From Lachnospiraceae bacterium (lineage in GTDB: Bacteria > Bacillota > Clostridia > Lachnospirales > Lachnospiraceae): DNA of 64,000 nucleotides. Where the stretch lies: NCBI GenBank assembly GCA_017625255.1, contig JAGALK010000001.1, forward strand, positions 1-64,000, given 5' to 3'. The notes beneath the pieces are model-generated. The model saw only the letters and a list, made by a program, of their open reading frames with translations, had not been told where the DNA came from and made no database searches. The position numbers and the translations under genes were made by a program. Below are positions 43,753 to 52,709 of this stretch, piece by piece (position 1 is the first letter of the stretch; each line of letters begins with the position of its first letter).

Positions 43753-44099
43753 TTTTTATCTCCTCTTCCCTCGGCTCTTGCAAGATTCTTCTGAAAGCAC
43801 TTTTGTAGGGCTTCTTCAATGTCGATTGTAGGCTCGTTTGCGCAGATAATCAGAATACAGGCGATAACATCAGCAAGCTCTGATTCAAGGTGTTCCTGTA
43901 ATTCGATTATGTTTCTTTCATATTCGCAGTTATCATTGATTGCAGAATCAAGTGTATTGTAGGCTTCTGTTGCTTCTACAACTTCACTAGCACAATGTTT
44001 GAGCATTGCCATTGTATCAGTATCAACATTTGCACCATTCGTTTTCCGAACATAAGCGACATTCCGCATTTTGTAGGCTAAATCGTTCAAATCAATCAT
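43749..44099 (-). CDS. MazG-like nucleotide pyrophosphohydrolase
   Basis: 116 residues with the all-alpha NTP-PPase layout: LKHCASEVVEATEAYN (ExxEa-type metal motif) and LESELADVIACILIICANE (ExxD). Such enzymes hydrolyse non-canonical NTPs, and phage MazG has been linked to nucleotide recycling and alarmone control. Together with the HD hydrolase at 26465 it could influence nucleotide signalling during infection. Confidence 0.78.
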   Translation of the reverse strand: MIDLNDLAYKMRNVAYVRKTNGANVDTDTMAMLKHCASEVVEATEAYNTLDSAINDNCEYERNIIELQEHLESELADVIACILIICANEPTIDIEEALQKCFQKNLARAEGRGDKK

Positions 44100-44295
44100 C
44101 TTCCATTTTCTCCCTTTTTACAGTCAGAATAAAAAGCACGACAAGCAGAATAATAACAATTCCCAAAGAAATTAAAGATGGCAAGAATACTACAAGCCAA
44201 CTCCACTTTATGACCTTGCAAAGTTTCAGCACAATAAAAATAAGCTGCAATACTTCCAAAAAGGTTAGACCGCCTTTTGACTTATTATTTTCCAT
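44092..44295 (-). CDS. Small membrane protein
   Basis: 67 residues starting MENNKSKGGLTFLEVLQLIF with two hydrophobic segments separated by KVIKWSW. The start was chosen at the ATG after AAGGAGTGTTGTAAGT. Overlaps the MazG-like gene by 8 bases. Role unknown. Confidence 0.58.
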   Translation of the reverse strand: MENNKSKGGLTFLEVLQLIFIVLKLCKVIKWSWLVVFLPSLISLGIVIILLVVLFILTVKREKMEDD

Positions 44296-44337
44296 ACTTA
44301 CAACACTCCTTGCTTTTCGCAAAATTCTGTTATCTGG

Positions 44338-44976
44338 TCACTTGTGCATTTTAGAAGCGGCTTCCATGCAATGACTTTCTTCTGTGTGTTTGAGTTTCTG
44401 ATCTTTTGTTAAAGACAGTAATTCCAATGCTTTTTCTTTTGCTTTATCCAGATGATTGCACACATAAAAATCATCGCCATGCTGTCCGAAGGTCTGGTCA
44501 ATAACAACGATGTATTTGAAACTCGGTTTTATAAACTTTCCGCCGTTATAGTATTCATCATGTATGCGTTTAATTTCTTCCTGCAAAGACATCTTCTGTT
44601 TTACATCTGCAAGGTGGAGAGCATACACACATTTATTTATATGCAGGTCGGTGTTTATTCCATCCATGTATCTAATTTCTGTAATTGTTGCAGTCAATGC
44701 ACGGTTGGAATATCCGTCTTTCAGCAGACACGGTATATTACACTTTATTCCTACTTCCAAGGCTTCTGCATTGAAGATTTCATATAAATCAAGCCAATTA
44801 TCGTATTCTTCATCTGTAAGATACTGATAAAGAGATTCTTCTTCGTTTGTGCAGTTTTCAAGGTATGCGTTTATCAATCGGGTAGACCAATAACTTTTTG
44901 CTTCCCGATACTCAATAGTCTTTTCGCCGGACTTGATTTTCTCATACCATTGGTTTTTAAGTGGGAATATCAGCAT
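44338..44976 (-). CDS. ASCH-domain protein
   Basis: 213 residues. The N-terminus, MLIFPLKNQWYEKIKSGEKT followed by IEYREAKSYW, is the beta-barrel opening of ASCH/PUA-like domains thought to bind RNA or modified nucleotides. The C-terminal third is helical with Lys/Glu runs. Start set at the ATG after GAGGTG. A role in RNA binding or translation control is inferred. Confidence 0.7.
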   Translation of the reverse strand: MLIFPLKNQWYEKIKSGEKTIEYREAKSYWSTRLINAYLENCTNEEESLYQYLTDEEYDNWLDLYEIFNAEALEVGIKCNIPCLLKDGYSNRALTATITEIRYMDGINTDLHINKCVYALHLADVKQKMSLQEEIKRIHDEYYNGGKFIKPSFKYIVVIDQTFGQHGDDFYVCNHLDKAKEKALELLSLTKDQKLKHTEESHCMEAASKMHK

Positions 44977-44983
44977 AAACACC

Positions 44984-45169
44984 TCACTCAACATCAAACA
45001 AGGTCGGCTGCTTTGAGGCTTCGCGGTTCTTTCTTTCTTCAAGCAGTCTGTCTACTCTGGATTCAAGAATCTTTGACTTTTCGAGAGCTTCTTTTGAGCG
45101 TGTTTTGAAATACTCTTTTTGTGCGGCTCTCATGTCGTGTACCAAATCGGCGAATTCACCTGTAGTCAT
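44984..45169 (-). CDS. Small helical protein, first gene of the minus block
   Basis: 61 residues (MTTGEFADLVHDMRAAQKEY ... LFDVE), highly charged and helical. Start chosen after AGGAGCAGAA; an in-frame upstream ATG at 45250 lies within a terminator-like leader and lacks a ribosome site. Function unknown. Confidence 0.6.
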   Translation of the reverse strand: MTTGEFADLVHDMRAAQKEYFKTRSKEALEKSKILESRVDRLLEERKNREASKQPTLFDVE

Positions 45170-45180
45170 TTCTGCTCCTA

Positions 45181-45271
45181 AAAAAAAGAAGCCCGCGCAG
45201 TCCTCGACAACTACACGGGCAGTAAACGCCTTAAAAAAGCGTTCAATCATGTCGAGGGGAGATTCAACGCT
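45181..45271 (-). terminator. Tandem leader hairpins with complementary loops
   Basis: Read on the minus strand: hairpin 1 (45262-45271 with 45239-45248, one mismatch, then a T-run at 45231-45238) and hairpin 2 (45211-45220 with 45191-45200, G-U pairs, then TTCTTTTTTT). The loops contain CCTCGAC and GTCGAGG, which can pair with each other over 7 bp (45251-45257 with 45202-45208). The two structures are thus possible alternative states between the promoter and the first gene. Confidence 0.65.
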
Positions 45272-45291
45272 CTTTTCTTGTTTATAAATCG

Positions 45292-45320
45292 AATTTACAC
45301 CGATAATTATTATTTGTCAA
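45292..45320 (-). promoter_or_regulatory. Minus-strand sigma70-type promoter for the accessory block
   Basis: On the minus strand TTGACA (45320-45315), 17-base spacer, TAAATT (45297-45292). It diverges from the plus-strand promoter at 45349 and drives the reversed operon. Confidence 0.78.
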
Positions 45321-45348
45321 TACTAAAAACAGTAATAGATACTATAAA

Positions 45349-45377
45349 TTGACAGAATAACGGAATGAATGTATTAT
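45349..45377 (+). promoter_or_regulatory. Strong sigma70-type promoter for the baseplate operon
   Basis: TTGACA at 45349-45354, 17-base spacer, TATTAT at 45372-45377, 34 bases upstream of the first baseplate gene. No hairpin lies in this leader. Confidence 0.85.
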
Positions 45378-45410
45378 AGAAAATAAGGATTAGGCGAGGT
45401 GGGGTGAAAA

Positions 45411-46901
45411 GTGTTGAAAGGTTTGACTGACGCAAAGATTTTGAAACATTTGCAGTACATCTCACAAGCTCCGCAGCCTATTGTAAGAATTGTTAGTTTT
45501 GACCCGAAAACAAATAAAGAAGATACCAAGAATACAATCGTACTAAGACCAAGTGATACTGACAAAGAAAAAAATATATTACAAAGTTATTCTTTTAAGT
45601 TTTCTACAAGTGATACTGATGGCTCTTTTTCTTTGACTTTATACCCCGGAAATGTCGGAATAGAAGAAATACCAATTTTCGATATGATTAAGCCTTTGCA
45701 GATTGTGTATATTTACGAGCGTGATAAAGAAGCAAAAATACCCGATTTTGTAGGCGTTATCAATCGCAAAAAGTTTGTTGCACAGGCTGGAAGCGGTTTA
45801 AGAATCAGTGTTACAGGTAAATCGGTTGCAAGTTTTATCAGCAGGTTTAAAATCAGTCTTGACCTTAACGCAATGTCGCTTACAAATCAAATGATAGAGC
45901 AGACGGCAATAAATACTGAATTGACAACAGCACTTGCAAAAGAAAATCCTCTTTTAGTATCAACTGTCATAAAAAAAATATGGGAAAAAACTGTAGAATT
46001 GGCAAAGAAAGCCTTTAAATTAAGTAATTTTGGTTTAGAAAAATACATTTCCGAATATTTGGGAAGTGATTTTTTAGATGTCGAAAAAGGCTTAAAAATA
46101 AAATATCCATTGGCAAGTGTATTTAACGGACAAAGTACAATCAATTTTTGGGATATTGTAGGAAATATTATTCCTTATCCTGTCTATGAAAAATACGCAT
46201 ATATCAATGAAAAAGGTGAAACAAAATTAAAAATTCGGGAAGTTCCGTTTGATTGTTCAGCCGATGGTTACTTTTCAACATGGGATAATCTTGAAAAGGA
46301 CATGACAGAGTTAGACCCTGCAATCATTAAAAGTTTTGATTTAGAAATTTCTGATGATGAAGTCTATACAGCTTTTTTTTCGCATATTGTAGGTTCTCCG
46401 ATAGACATAGACAAAGCTCTTCGCCTTGCGGCACAAACAGATGGTTATGGAGCAAATGAAGTTAGCCTGTATGCAACAAAAGCAGATATATACGGTTACA
46501 GCCCTTTAACAATTTCTTTTAATGGATATGGAAAGAATGAAAAAGACTATAAAGACGGTGGAGAAAAATTAACAGATTTCAACAAGCGTTTGGAACTTTG
46601 GTACGGACACCTTGACGAAATGTTTAAGGGAACAATTACGCTTTCAACCATTGTAAGAGAGCAAATGCCGATGTGTGGCGAAATTGTAAGTTTCTTGGGC
46701 GGTGAATTCTATGTAAACGAAACAGAACACTCTTGGAGTTTTGGCGGAAACCCGGAAACAAAGTTGACTGTATCGCGCGGCGGTGATTACTCAACAAAGA
46801 AATTTGCTCCATTAAAAAACATAACGAAGCGATACAGCATATTTAAAAAACTGTTGGAAACAAAAGCCCTGTTTGATTTGAATGGCATAAAACTAATGTA
46901 G
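45411..46901 (+). CDS. Baseplate hub protein
   Basis: 496 residues starting GTG after GAGGTGGGG. The mixture of beta domains (SYSFKFSTSDTDGSFSLTLY, VGVINRKKFVAQAGSGLRIS) and the C-terminal SFLGGEFYVNETEHSWSFGG with PETKLTVSRGGDY matches gpD/gp27-like hub proteins of contractile tails. It should form the central ring above the spike, which is encoded next. Confidence 0.75.
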   Translation: MLKGLTDAKILKHLQYISQAPQPIVRIVSFDPKTNKEDTKNTIVLRPSDTDKEKNILQSYSFKFSTSDTDGSFSLTLYPGNVGIEEIPIFDMIKPLQIVYIYERDKEAKIPDFVGVINRKKFVAQAGSGLRISVTGKSVASFISRFKISLDLNAMSLTNQMIEQTAINTELTTALAKENPLLVSTVIKKIWEKTVELAKKAFKLSNFGLEKYISEYLGSDFLDVEKGLKIKYPLASVFNGQSTINFWDIVGNIIPYPVYEKYAYINEKGETKLKIREVPFDCSADGYFSTWDNLEKDMTELDPAIIKSFDLEISDDEVYTAFFSHIVGSPIDIDKALRLAAQTDGYGANEVSLYATKADIYGYSPLTISFNGYGKNEKDYKDGGEKLTDFNKRLELWYGHLDEMFKGTITLSTIVREQMPMCGEIVSFLGGEFYVNETEHSWSFGGNPETKLTVSRGGDYSTKKFAPLKNITKRYSIFKKLLETKALFDLNGIKLM

Positions 46902-46908
46902 GTGAATT

Positions 46909-47868
46909 ATGGCAAAAGAGATAAACATTGTTCTAAATCGTAATTCCTCTTCTGTAGCAAATCCTACAATACCTATGCCAACGCCATCGGTAGGCAAGAT
47001 GATAGGATTCTGGGGAACTGTTACCGAAGTTCACGCAGAAAACTGTACCTGCCGTGTAAGAATGGCAAGCGGTTATGTAATTGCCAATGTTCGCGTTATG
47101 GTTCAGTCATGGGTAACTGTTGATGATGAAAAAGGGTATTTGAGCGGTGAGCGATATTTGCCGCCTGTTGATACTTTCGTGCTTTGTGTTTGCCCGGAAG
47201 GAAATTTAGCGGACACCGTGATTATTGGTAGTGGTTTTGCTCTTTCTGCTGCTGTTCATGCGGATTTTAAGACAGATTCAGACGACAGGAAAGAACTTGA
47301 TAACGCTGCAAACACAAGAAAGATTGTGAAGAATTCGGGCTGGACTTTTGAAACTGACTACCGAAACGGCTCTAAAAAAATCCGTAATGCGCCGGAAGAA
47401 GGTGACGCAACAATCAGCATAGAAGTGAATCAAGGTGAGGACGGAGAAAAAGCGGACGGCGGAGTAACAACTATTAAGGCATACGGTACGACACTCACGC
47501 TGACTGAAAAAGACGACCCGGAAATAAAGGTTGAAACAATCGGAAATACAATCTTTGACATAACAGAAGATACGATTGAGTTTTCAACTGATGCTGAAAT
47601 TAAGCGGACTATTAAAAAGGCTCTTACGCTTGAAACACAGGACGCTTTGACTTTGACGGCTCAAAAAGATGTCGGCTTAAAGTCCAGCGGAAGCGGAAAA
47701 CTTGAACTTGGAAATACTGTAGCGACTTTGGGAGCTATGATAAATGACTTGCTCGGTTATCTTGCAAGTCTAAAAACAGTCGGAAGCCCGGCAAGTCATA
47801 CGGCAAGCCCGGATTTTATAGCACAGATACAGGCACTTAAAGCGAAGTGGGGGCAGGTGTTCAAATGA
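46909..47868 (+). CDS. Baseplate spike / gpV-like assembly protein
   Basis: 319 residues. Residues 25-125 form an OB-fold (GFWGTVTEVHAENCTCRVRM, YLPPVDTFVLCVCPEGN), followed by a repeat-rich beta-helical stretch (TLTLTEKDDPEIKVETIGN, EFSTDAEIKRTIKKALTLET) as in gp5/gpV spikes. Trimer spikes pierce the outer membrane at the tail tip. The last 20 residues overlap the next gene. Confidence 0.8.
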   Translation: MAKEINIVLNRNSSSVANPTIPMPTPSVGKMIGFWGTVTEVHAENCTCRVRMASGYVIANVRVMVQSWVTVDDEKGYLSGERYLPPVDTFVLCVCPEGNLADTVIIGSGFALSAAVHADFKTDSDDRKELDNAANTRKIVKNSGWTFETDYRNGSKKIRNAPEEGDATISIEVNQGEDGEKADGGVTTIKAYGTTLTLTEKDDPEIKVETIGNTIFDITEDTIEFSTDAEIKRTIKKALTLETQDALTLTAQKDVGLKSSGSGKLELGNTVATLGAMINDLLGYLASLKTVGSPASHTASPDFIAQIQALKAKWGQVFK

Positions 47869-48470
47869 GTTTAGTACAGTCAAAACTTAAAAATGATTTA
47901 CTCGCGGCTTTTAATTCCATGACAGACGGTGACGATACCGTTTTTGCAAAAAAGGTTTCTAAAGCCGTTGCGGATTATGCACAGACAGGAATTGTTTCAA
48001 CAACTGACGCAGGCGCAATTCCGGCAGGTGCTTTTACAGGAAAAGGCACAGGAAGTATAAGCGTACAATCTTCAATCTGTGAAAACATTCTGATTGCGGC
48101 TTGCCGTGCTATGGCGAATATGACAAGCGGCGGTGATACTTACCTTGCGGCACAAATGGCAAGCGGAATTCATGCGATGATTTCAGCCGGACAGGTAACA
48201 ACATCTGTTGTAGGTACGGTTATTCCGCCTAGTGGCGGCTCTTCACCAATGGCAGGAAGCGCAAAGGGAAAAATGGTAGGTGTTTCTGCAACAATTCAAG
48301 CCGGGCTTATCGCAACATTTCAAGCAATGGGAGCAATGACAGAGGGCGGAGATAAGTATTTTGCTGAACAGGCTGCAAATGTCGTTACTTCATACTTAAA
48401 GGCGGCAGTTATCACCACAAACGGTACAGGAAGCATTTCTGGAAGTATTGGAAGCGGAAACATGATGTAG
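47865..48470 (+). CDS. Repetitive baseplate-associated protein
   Basis: 201 residues; ATG overlaps the stop of the spike gene. Three internal repeats of about 65 residues share the pattern LLAAFNSMTDGDDTVF / LIAACRAMANMTSGGDTYLA / LIATFQAMGAMTEGGDKYFA followed by a Gly/Ser-rich end (GTGSISGSIGSGNMM). Probably a small structural protein; no family recognised. Confidence 0.6.
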   Translation: MSLVQSKLKNDLLAAFNSMTDGDDTVFAKKVSKAVADYAQTGIVSTTDAGAIPAGAFTGKGTGSISVQSSICENILIAACRAMANMTSGGDTYLAAQMASGIHAMISAGQVTTSVVGTVIPPSGGSSPMAGSAKGKMVGVSATIQAGLIATFQAMGAMTEGGDKYFAEQAANVVTSYLKAAVITTNGTGSISGSIGSGNMM

Positions 48471-48482
48471 AGGTAATAGAAA

Positions 48483-50897
48483 ATGGCAAGAATAATGAAT
48501 CTGGGAGTATGGCACAAGGCTTATATGCTTGAAATTATGGGGCTACAAGAAGAAGGTTTTAGCCTTAGTTCTGCTTTGAATTTCAGCGGTTCAGAAGTGT
48601 TTACTTTTGCCTTGCCTCCAGAAGCGGAAGATTTTGACTATTCTCAAAGAGTAACCGAAACAAAGACTTTCGGCGGTGCTGTATTCGATGATTACGGCAA
48701 CGATACTTTCAAAATTGTCATTTCCGGCTCTACCGTAAACAATGAAAAGAAACTTATCTACAGAGGAACAAAAGCAATTCCCGAATATCTGACAGGCGAA
48801 AAAGAAATATTCAAATTGCGCGATTTGCTCTACAGAAGCGGAAAACTTGAAAACCTTGAAGGAAAGAAAGTCTATCTGTATGACCTTTCTAAGATGTCGG
48901 CTTTACAGATTGCAGCCGGAAGCCCTTCTAAAAATAGCTGGTGGCGGGTACAGATTAAGTCACTCAAAATCAAAAGGTCAAAAGACAAGCCTTTTACATA
49001 CAATTACACACTCGAAATGATTGGATATTACGAGGACAAGAAAACAATTCCAAGTCTTTTCGGTGGCGGTGTAGCAGATTTTATTTCCGGGGCGCAAAAT
49101 GTTCTTGAAACTATCAACACAGCCTTTGCAACGGTTGAAATGGCAACCGGGGTTTGTGCTGATATTAAAGCAAAAATAGACGAAACTAGCAAACTTATAG
49201 AAAACATTGACAATCCACAAGAAGCAATTCAAGTTATAGGTGGTTTTGAAAGGGCTTTAATTGGTACATCTACCGTAAATGCCGCTTATAATTCAGCAAA
49301 ATCATGTGCCGCCTTATGTGGAAAATTAACAGAATTCAATGACGCAATGGGGCTTTCTGATGATACATCAAAAAGTGGAAGCATAAGCGAAGATGAAAAG
49401 TTTATTGTAACTTTTGACGCAAACGGCGGACATTTCATTGTAGATGAAGAAGAGAAAGAACAGATAACAGAATCGGTTTCTTATTCTCAATCTGCAACAA
49501 AGCCGGAAACTGTCCCGACAAGAACGAATTACGAATTCGCTTATTGGTATCAGCTTTCAAGCCCGGACACAGAATTCAATTTCAAAGACACACCGATTAA
49601 GGCTGATATTATTCTTTTTGCAAAATGGGTACAGAAAAAAGCCGTTGTTACTTTCAATCCTCGCGGTGGTTCTGCTGTTGATTCGCAGACGGTTGATATT
49701 GGCGGAAAAGCTACAAAGCCAGAAACTAACCCGACAAGAGCAGGATATAACTTTACTCAATGGTGTTCAAATTATGCGGCAACTATCGCCTTTAATTTTG
49801 ATACCGTGATAAATGAAGATACGACTATCTATGCTGCATGGGCAAGAATAACGGCGGTTACTATCACATTCGACAGCAAGGGCGGCTCTGATGTTCCTTC
49901 GCAGAGTGTAGAGCCTGGAAATAAAGTTATTTGCCCGGACATTCCGACTAAAGAATATTATGCGTTCGGCGGTTGGTTTACAGATGAAGAATGTACGACA
50001 GAATTTGATTTCAGCCAGAGCATTTCATCGTCACTCACTCTTTACGCAAAATGGACGAGAGCATACAACGATGTTGTTTTTGATTCTAAGGGCGGAAGTA
50101 GCGTAACAAAACAGACCGTCATTATTGGCGGAACTGCAACAATCCCGGAACAGCCGACAAGAGAAGGTTATACTTTTGCTTTCTGGTGTACAGATTCGGG
50201 CGCAACAAACGAATTCGACTTTACAACACCGATTACGGCAGATACCACACTTTATGCAAGGTGGGTTTTAAATCAGTACACAGTAGCCTTTAACAGTAAC
50301 GGCGGAAGCAGCGTACAAAGTCAGAGCGTAGAGCATGGAAAACTTGTTGTATTCCCGATTATGCCAACAAAAACAAATTATTCATTCTTTATGTGGTGCA
50401 AGGATAAATACCTTGAAGAAGAATTCAGCTTCTCAACGCCTGTTACATCTGATTTGACCTTATACGCTCGCTGGTTCGGAAGCTCTTATAGTTTTGCTTT
50501 CGATTCTAACGGCGGGAACACAATCCCGACACAGACGATTGAGAACGGCAAGAAAGCAACAAGAGTTGTACCTGCAAAGACAGGAAACACTTTTGAAGGC
50601 TGGTTCTCTGATGAAGAGCTGACAAAAGAATTCAGTTTTGATACGGCGATTGTGCATGACATGACCGTATGGGCAAAGTGGCAGCCGGAAACATTCACGG
50701 TTACTTTTGAATCTAACGGCGGTTCGGAAGTTGACCCACAGACCATTGAATACGGAAACACAGTAACACAGCCGGACAATCCAACTAAGAGCGGAAGCAC
50801 TTTTGAAGGCTGGTTCTCTGATGAAGAGCTGACACAGGGCTATGATTTTAGTAGTTCTGTTACATCTGATATAACGCTTTACGCAAAATGGAGCTGA
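48483..50897 (+). CDS. Baseplate/tail protein with seven InlB-type B repeats
   Basis: 804 residues. The N-terminal 290 residues resemble a tail/baseplate domain (LEIMGLQEEGFSLSSALNFS, KSLKIKRSKDKPFTYNYTLE). The rest is seven Listeria-Bacteroides (Flg_new, InlB B) repeats of about 70 residues, each opening VTF.S.GG and closing LYAKW or LYARW. Copies 6 and 7 share a 35-base stretch (near 50588 and 50801), so the array grew recently. Such beta-grasp repeats mediate display and binding, so the domain probably projects from the baseplate toward the host. Confidence 0.8.
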   Translation: MARIMNLGVWHKAYMLEIMGLQEEGFSLSSALNFSGSEVFTFALPPEAEDFDYSQRVTETKTFGGAVFDDYGNDTFKIVISGSTVNNEKKLIYRGTKAIPEYLTGEKEIFKLRDLLYRSGKLENLEGKKVYLYDLSKMSALQIAAGSPSKNSWWRVQIKSLKIKRSKDKPFTYNYTLEMIGYYEDKKTIPSLFGGGVADFISGAQNVLETINTAFATVEMATGVCADIKAKIDETSKLIENIDNPQEAIQVIGGFERALIGTSTVNAAYNSAKSCAALCGKLTEFNDAMGLSDDTSKSGSISEDEKFIVTFDANGGHFIVDEEEKEQITESVSYSQSATKPETVPTRTNYEFAYWYQLSSPDTEFNFKDTPIKADIILFAKWVQKKAVVTFNPRGGSAVDSQTVDIGGKATKPETNPTRAGYNFTQWCSNYAATIAFNFDTVINEDTTIYAAWARITAVTITFDSKGGSDVPSQSVEPGNKVICPDIPTKEYYAFGGWFTDEECTTEFDFSQSISSSLTLYAKWTRAYNDVVFDSKGGSSVTKQTVIIGGTATIPEQPTREGYTFAFWCTDSGATNEFDFTTPITADTTLYARWVLNQYTVAFNSNGGSSVQSQSVEHGKLVVFPIMPTKTNYSFFMWCKDKYLEEEFSFSTPVTSDLTLYARWFGSSYSFAFDSNGGNTIPTQTIENGKKATRVVPAKTGNTFEGWFSDEELTKEFSFDTAIVHDMTVWAKWQPETFTVTFESNGGSEVDPQTIEYGNTVTQPDNPTKSGSTFEGWFSDEELTQGYDFSSSVTSDITLYAKWS

Positions 50898-50899
50898 TT

Positions 50900-51631
50900 A
50901 TGATGTTAGAAACTGATGATGATAAGAAAGATTCTCTGATTGACGCGGAAGCAGAGTTGAATTCTTGCGTATGTAAAATTGTTGCCGCTGTAAAACAGAA
51001 ACAGACGATGTACGAGCCTGTTGTTTATGTTGATACAGAAGGAAATGACGCTATTGCTTATGTGTACGATTCCCGGAAAATCCGCATGAGTTCAACAATG
51101 ACGCTAGATAAACTCGCCGAAAAGTTTTTCGGAAACGCGGATTATGCAAGCCTTATTGCTTACTACAACAATATCCAGAATGAGCATGAAATAGAAGCGG
51201 GAACGATTATAAAGATTCCTATTCTTTTGCCGGACGAATCAAATGCAAACAATCGTATCTATGCCATTCCGGGAGATACTGACAATTACGGTCGTGACAT
51301 TGCGCTTGATGATGAGGGCGATTTTGCCGTTCAGAACGGAGATTTTGCCACAACAAGCAGCGTTGAAAACCTTAATCAAGCTATCGCAATGCGCCTTACA
51401 ACAGCTTCGGAAAAACGCATAAGGTACAACGCTTACGGTATCAAGGCACAAATCGGAGAAGAAGCCGTAAAGAATTACCTTTTGAGTACGGTTGAGCAGA
51501 CTGTTTTAGCTGACCCTCGCGTAATGGAAATCAACGAGATTTCGGCAAGCAGCGACAATGACAAGATTTATATTGCCGTGGATTACACGGATATAAACGG
51601 AAATAAACAAAAAATGAATGAAGAGGTGTAA
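50900..51631 (+). CDS. LysM plus gp25-like baseplate wedge protein
   Basis: 243 residues; start chosen at the ATG after GGAGCTGATT. A LysM motif is seen at about 70-110 (STMTLDKLAEKFFGNADYAS ... TIIKIPIL). The C-terminal half has the gp25/gpW plan: DIALDDEGDFAVQNGDFATT, NLNQAIAMRLTTASEKRIRY. It links the baseplate J-type protein to the sheath. LysM could hold peptidoglycan or serve as a structural clamp. Confidence 0.78.
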   Translation: MMLETDDDKKDSLIDAEAELNSCVCKIVAAVKQKQTMYEPVVYVDTEGNDAIAYVYDSRKIRMSSTMTLDKLAEKFFGNADYASLIAYYNNIQNEHEIEAGTIIKIPILLPDESNANNRIYAIPGDTDNYGRDIALDDEGDFAVQNGDFATTSSVENLNQAIAMRLTTASEKRIRYNAYGIKAQIGEEAVKNYLLSTVEQTVLADPRVMEINEISASSDNDKIYIAVDYTDINGNKQKMNEEV

Positions 51632-51633
51632 AT

Positions 51634-52707
51634 ATGGCAGACATCAAAAGATACGATGAACTTATGGAAGAAGCCTGCGCAAATATGATTGCAAGGCAGA
51701 ACAAAATAACCGACTTTAACGAAGGTTCTATCATTCACACGATTTTAGACACTTTTTGCCGCATTGTGGAAAGAGTGTATATTGCCATTCGTTCCGGGTT
51801 CAATCAAGGCTTGATTATGCTGATTTATTCCGTATTCAAGTTTGAGAAGAAAAGCGGAACTTATGCAAGCGGAAAAGTAACATTCAGCCGGGCTAGTGCA
51901 TTGGACGCAAGAACGGTTATTCCTTCGGGCGTGAAGGTTTCGGGGAATGGTTTTAATTTTGTAACAACGGAAGCCGGAGCGATTGAAGCTGGCGCGGTTG
52001 ATTCTGACGAAATCACGATAAAGGCAGAAGAAGCCGGAAGTGACTATAACTTGGAAGCTGGGGCAATTACAAGTATTGATTCATCTGTACCTAGCGATAT
52101 TTCAGCCGTAACAAACAAAAACGCAATCACAGGCGGAACAAACGAGGAAACAGACGCGGAAGTAGAAGAGCGGTTTACAAAGAAACTTGCCGGACTTTCT
52201 GGCACAAATCTTTTCGGCATTGAGGACGCAGCTTTAAGCGTGAATTCTGTGCGCTCGGTATCAGTAAAGAATCACAAGCCGCCATTGAAGAATGTTTATC
52301 ATGTTTCGGTTTATGTTGACGATGGCTCTGGAACGGCAAGTGATGAACTTTTGCAGGAAGTGAAGAAAGCCGTTGAAGGAACAGAAACGCAGAACGGACA
52401 CCTTGCACCGGGAGTAAACGCCCGCTATCTTGCTCCAACCGCCGTACCTGTTGATTTTGAGATTGAAGTTTCTACAGGTGATGTTGATACGGCAGAAACA
52501 CAGGCAGAGGTTAAAAAGATTGTTCAATCTTATGTAAATTCGCTCCGTATTGGCGGTACGGTTATTCTTTCAACGATTGTCGCAAAAATCCGGGCATTGT
52601 CTTATGTGTCTGATGTTACAATTAAATCACCGACTGAAAACTTTACCGTAAATAGTGAGCAGATTGCACGGTTTGGAAACGCAGAAATTACAGTTGTGGA
52701 GAGTTAA
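51634..52707 (+). CDS. Baseplate J-like protein
   Basis: 357 residues with the gpJ/gp6 wedge architecture: DFNEGSIIHTILDTFCRIVE near the start, GTNEETDAEVEERFTKKLAG near 170-190, NSVRSVSVKNHKPPLKNVYH, and a C-terminal APTAVPVDFEIEVSTGDVD. Proteins of this family form the ring that changes shape when the tail contracts. Neighbours gp25-like and gpI-like fit. Confidence 0.9.
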   Translation: MADIKRYDELMEEACANMIARQNKITDFNEGSIIHTILDTFCRIVERVYIAIRSGFNQGLIMLIYSVFKFEKKSGTYASGKVTFSRASALDARTVIPSGVKVSGNGFNFVTTEAGAIEAGAVDSDEITIKAEEAGSDYNLEAGAITSIDSSVPSDISAVTNKNAITGGTNEETDAEVEERFTKKLAGLSGTNLFGIEDAALSVNSVRSVSVKNHKPPLKNVYHVSVYVDDGSGTASDELLQEVKKAVEGTETQNGHLAPGVNARYLAPTAVPVDFEIEVSTGDVDTAETQAEVKKIVQSYVNSLRIGGTVILSTIVAKIRALSYVSDVTIKSPTENFTVNSEQIARFGNAEITVVES

Positions 52708-52709
52708 AA

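Noticed and set aside
45170..45250. Longer version of the first minus-strand gene, starting at 45250
   Set aside because: No ribosome site and the added codons cover a terminator-type hairpin; the ATG at 45169 has AGGAG.
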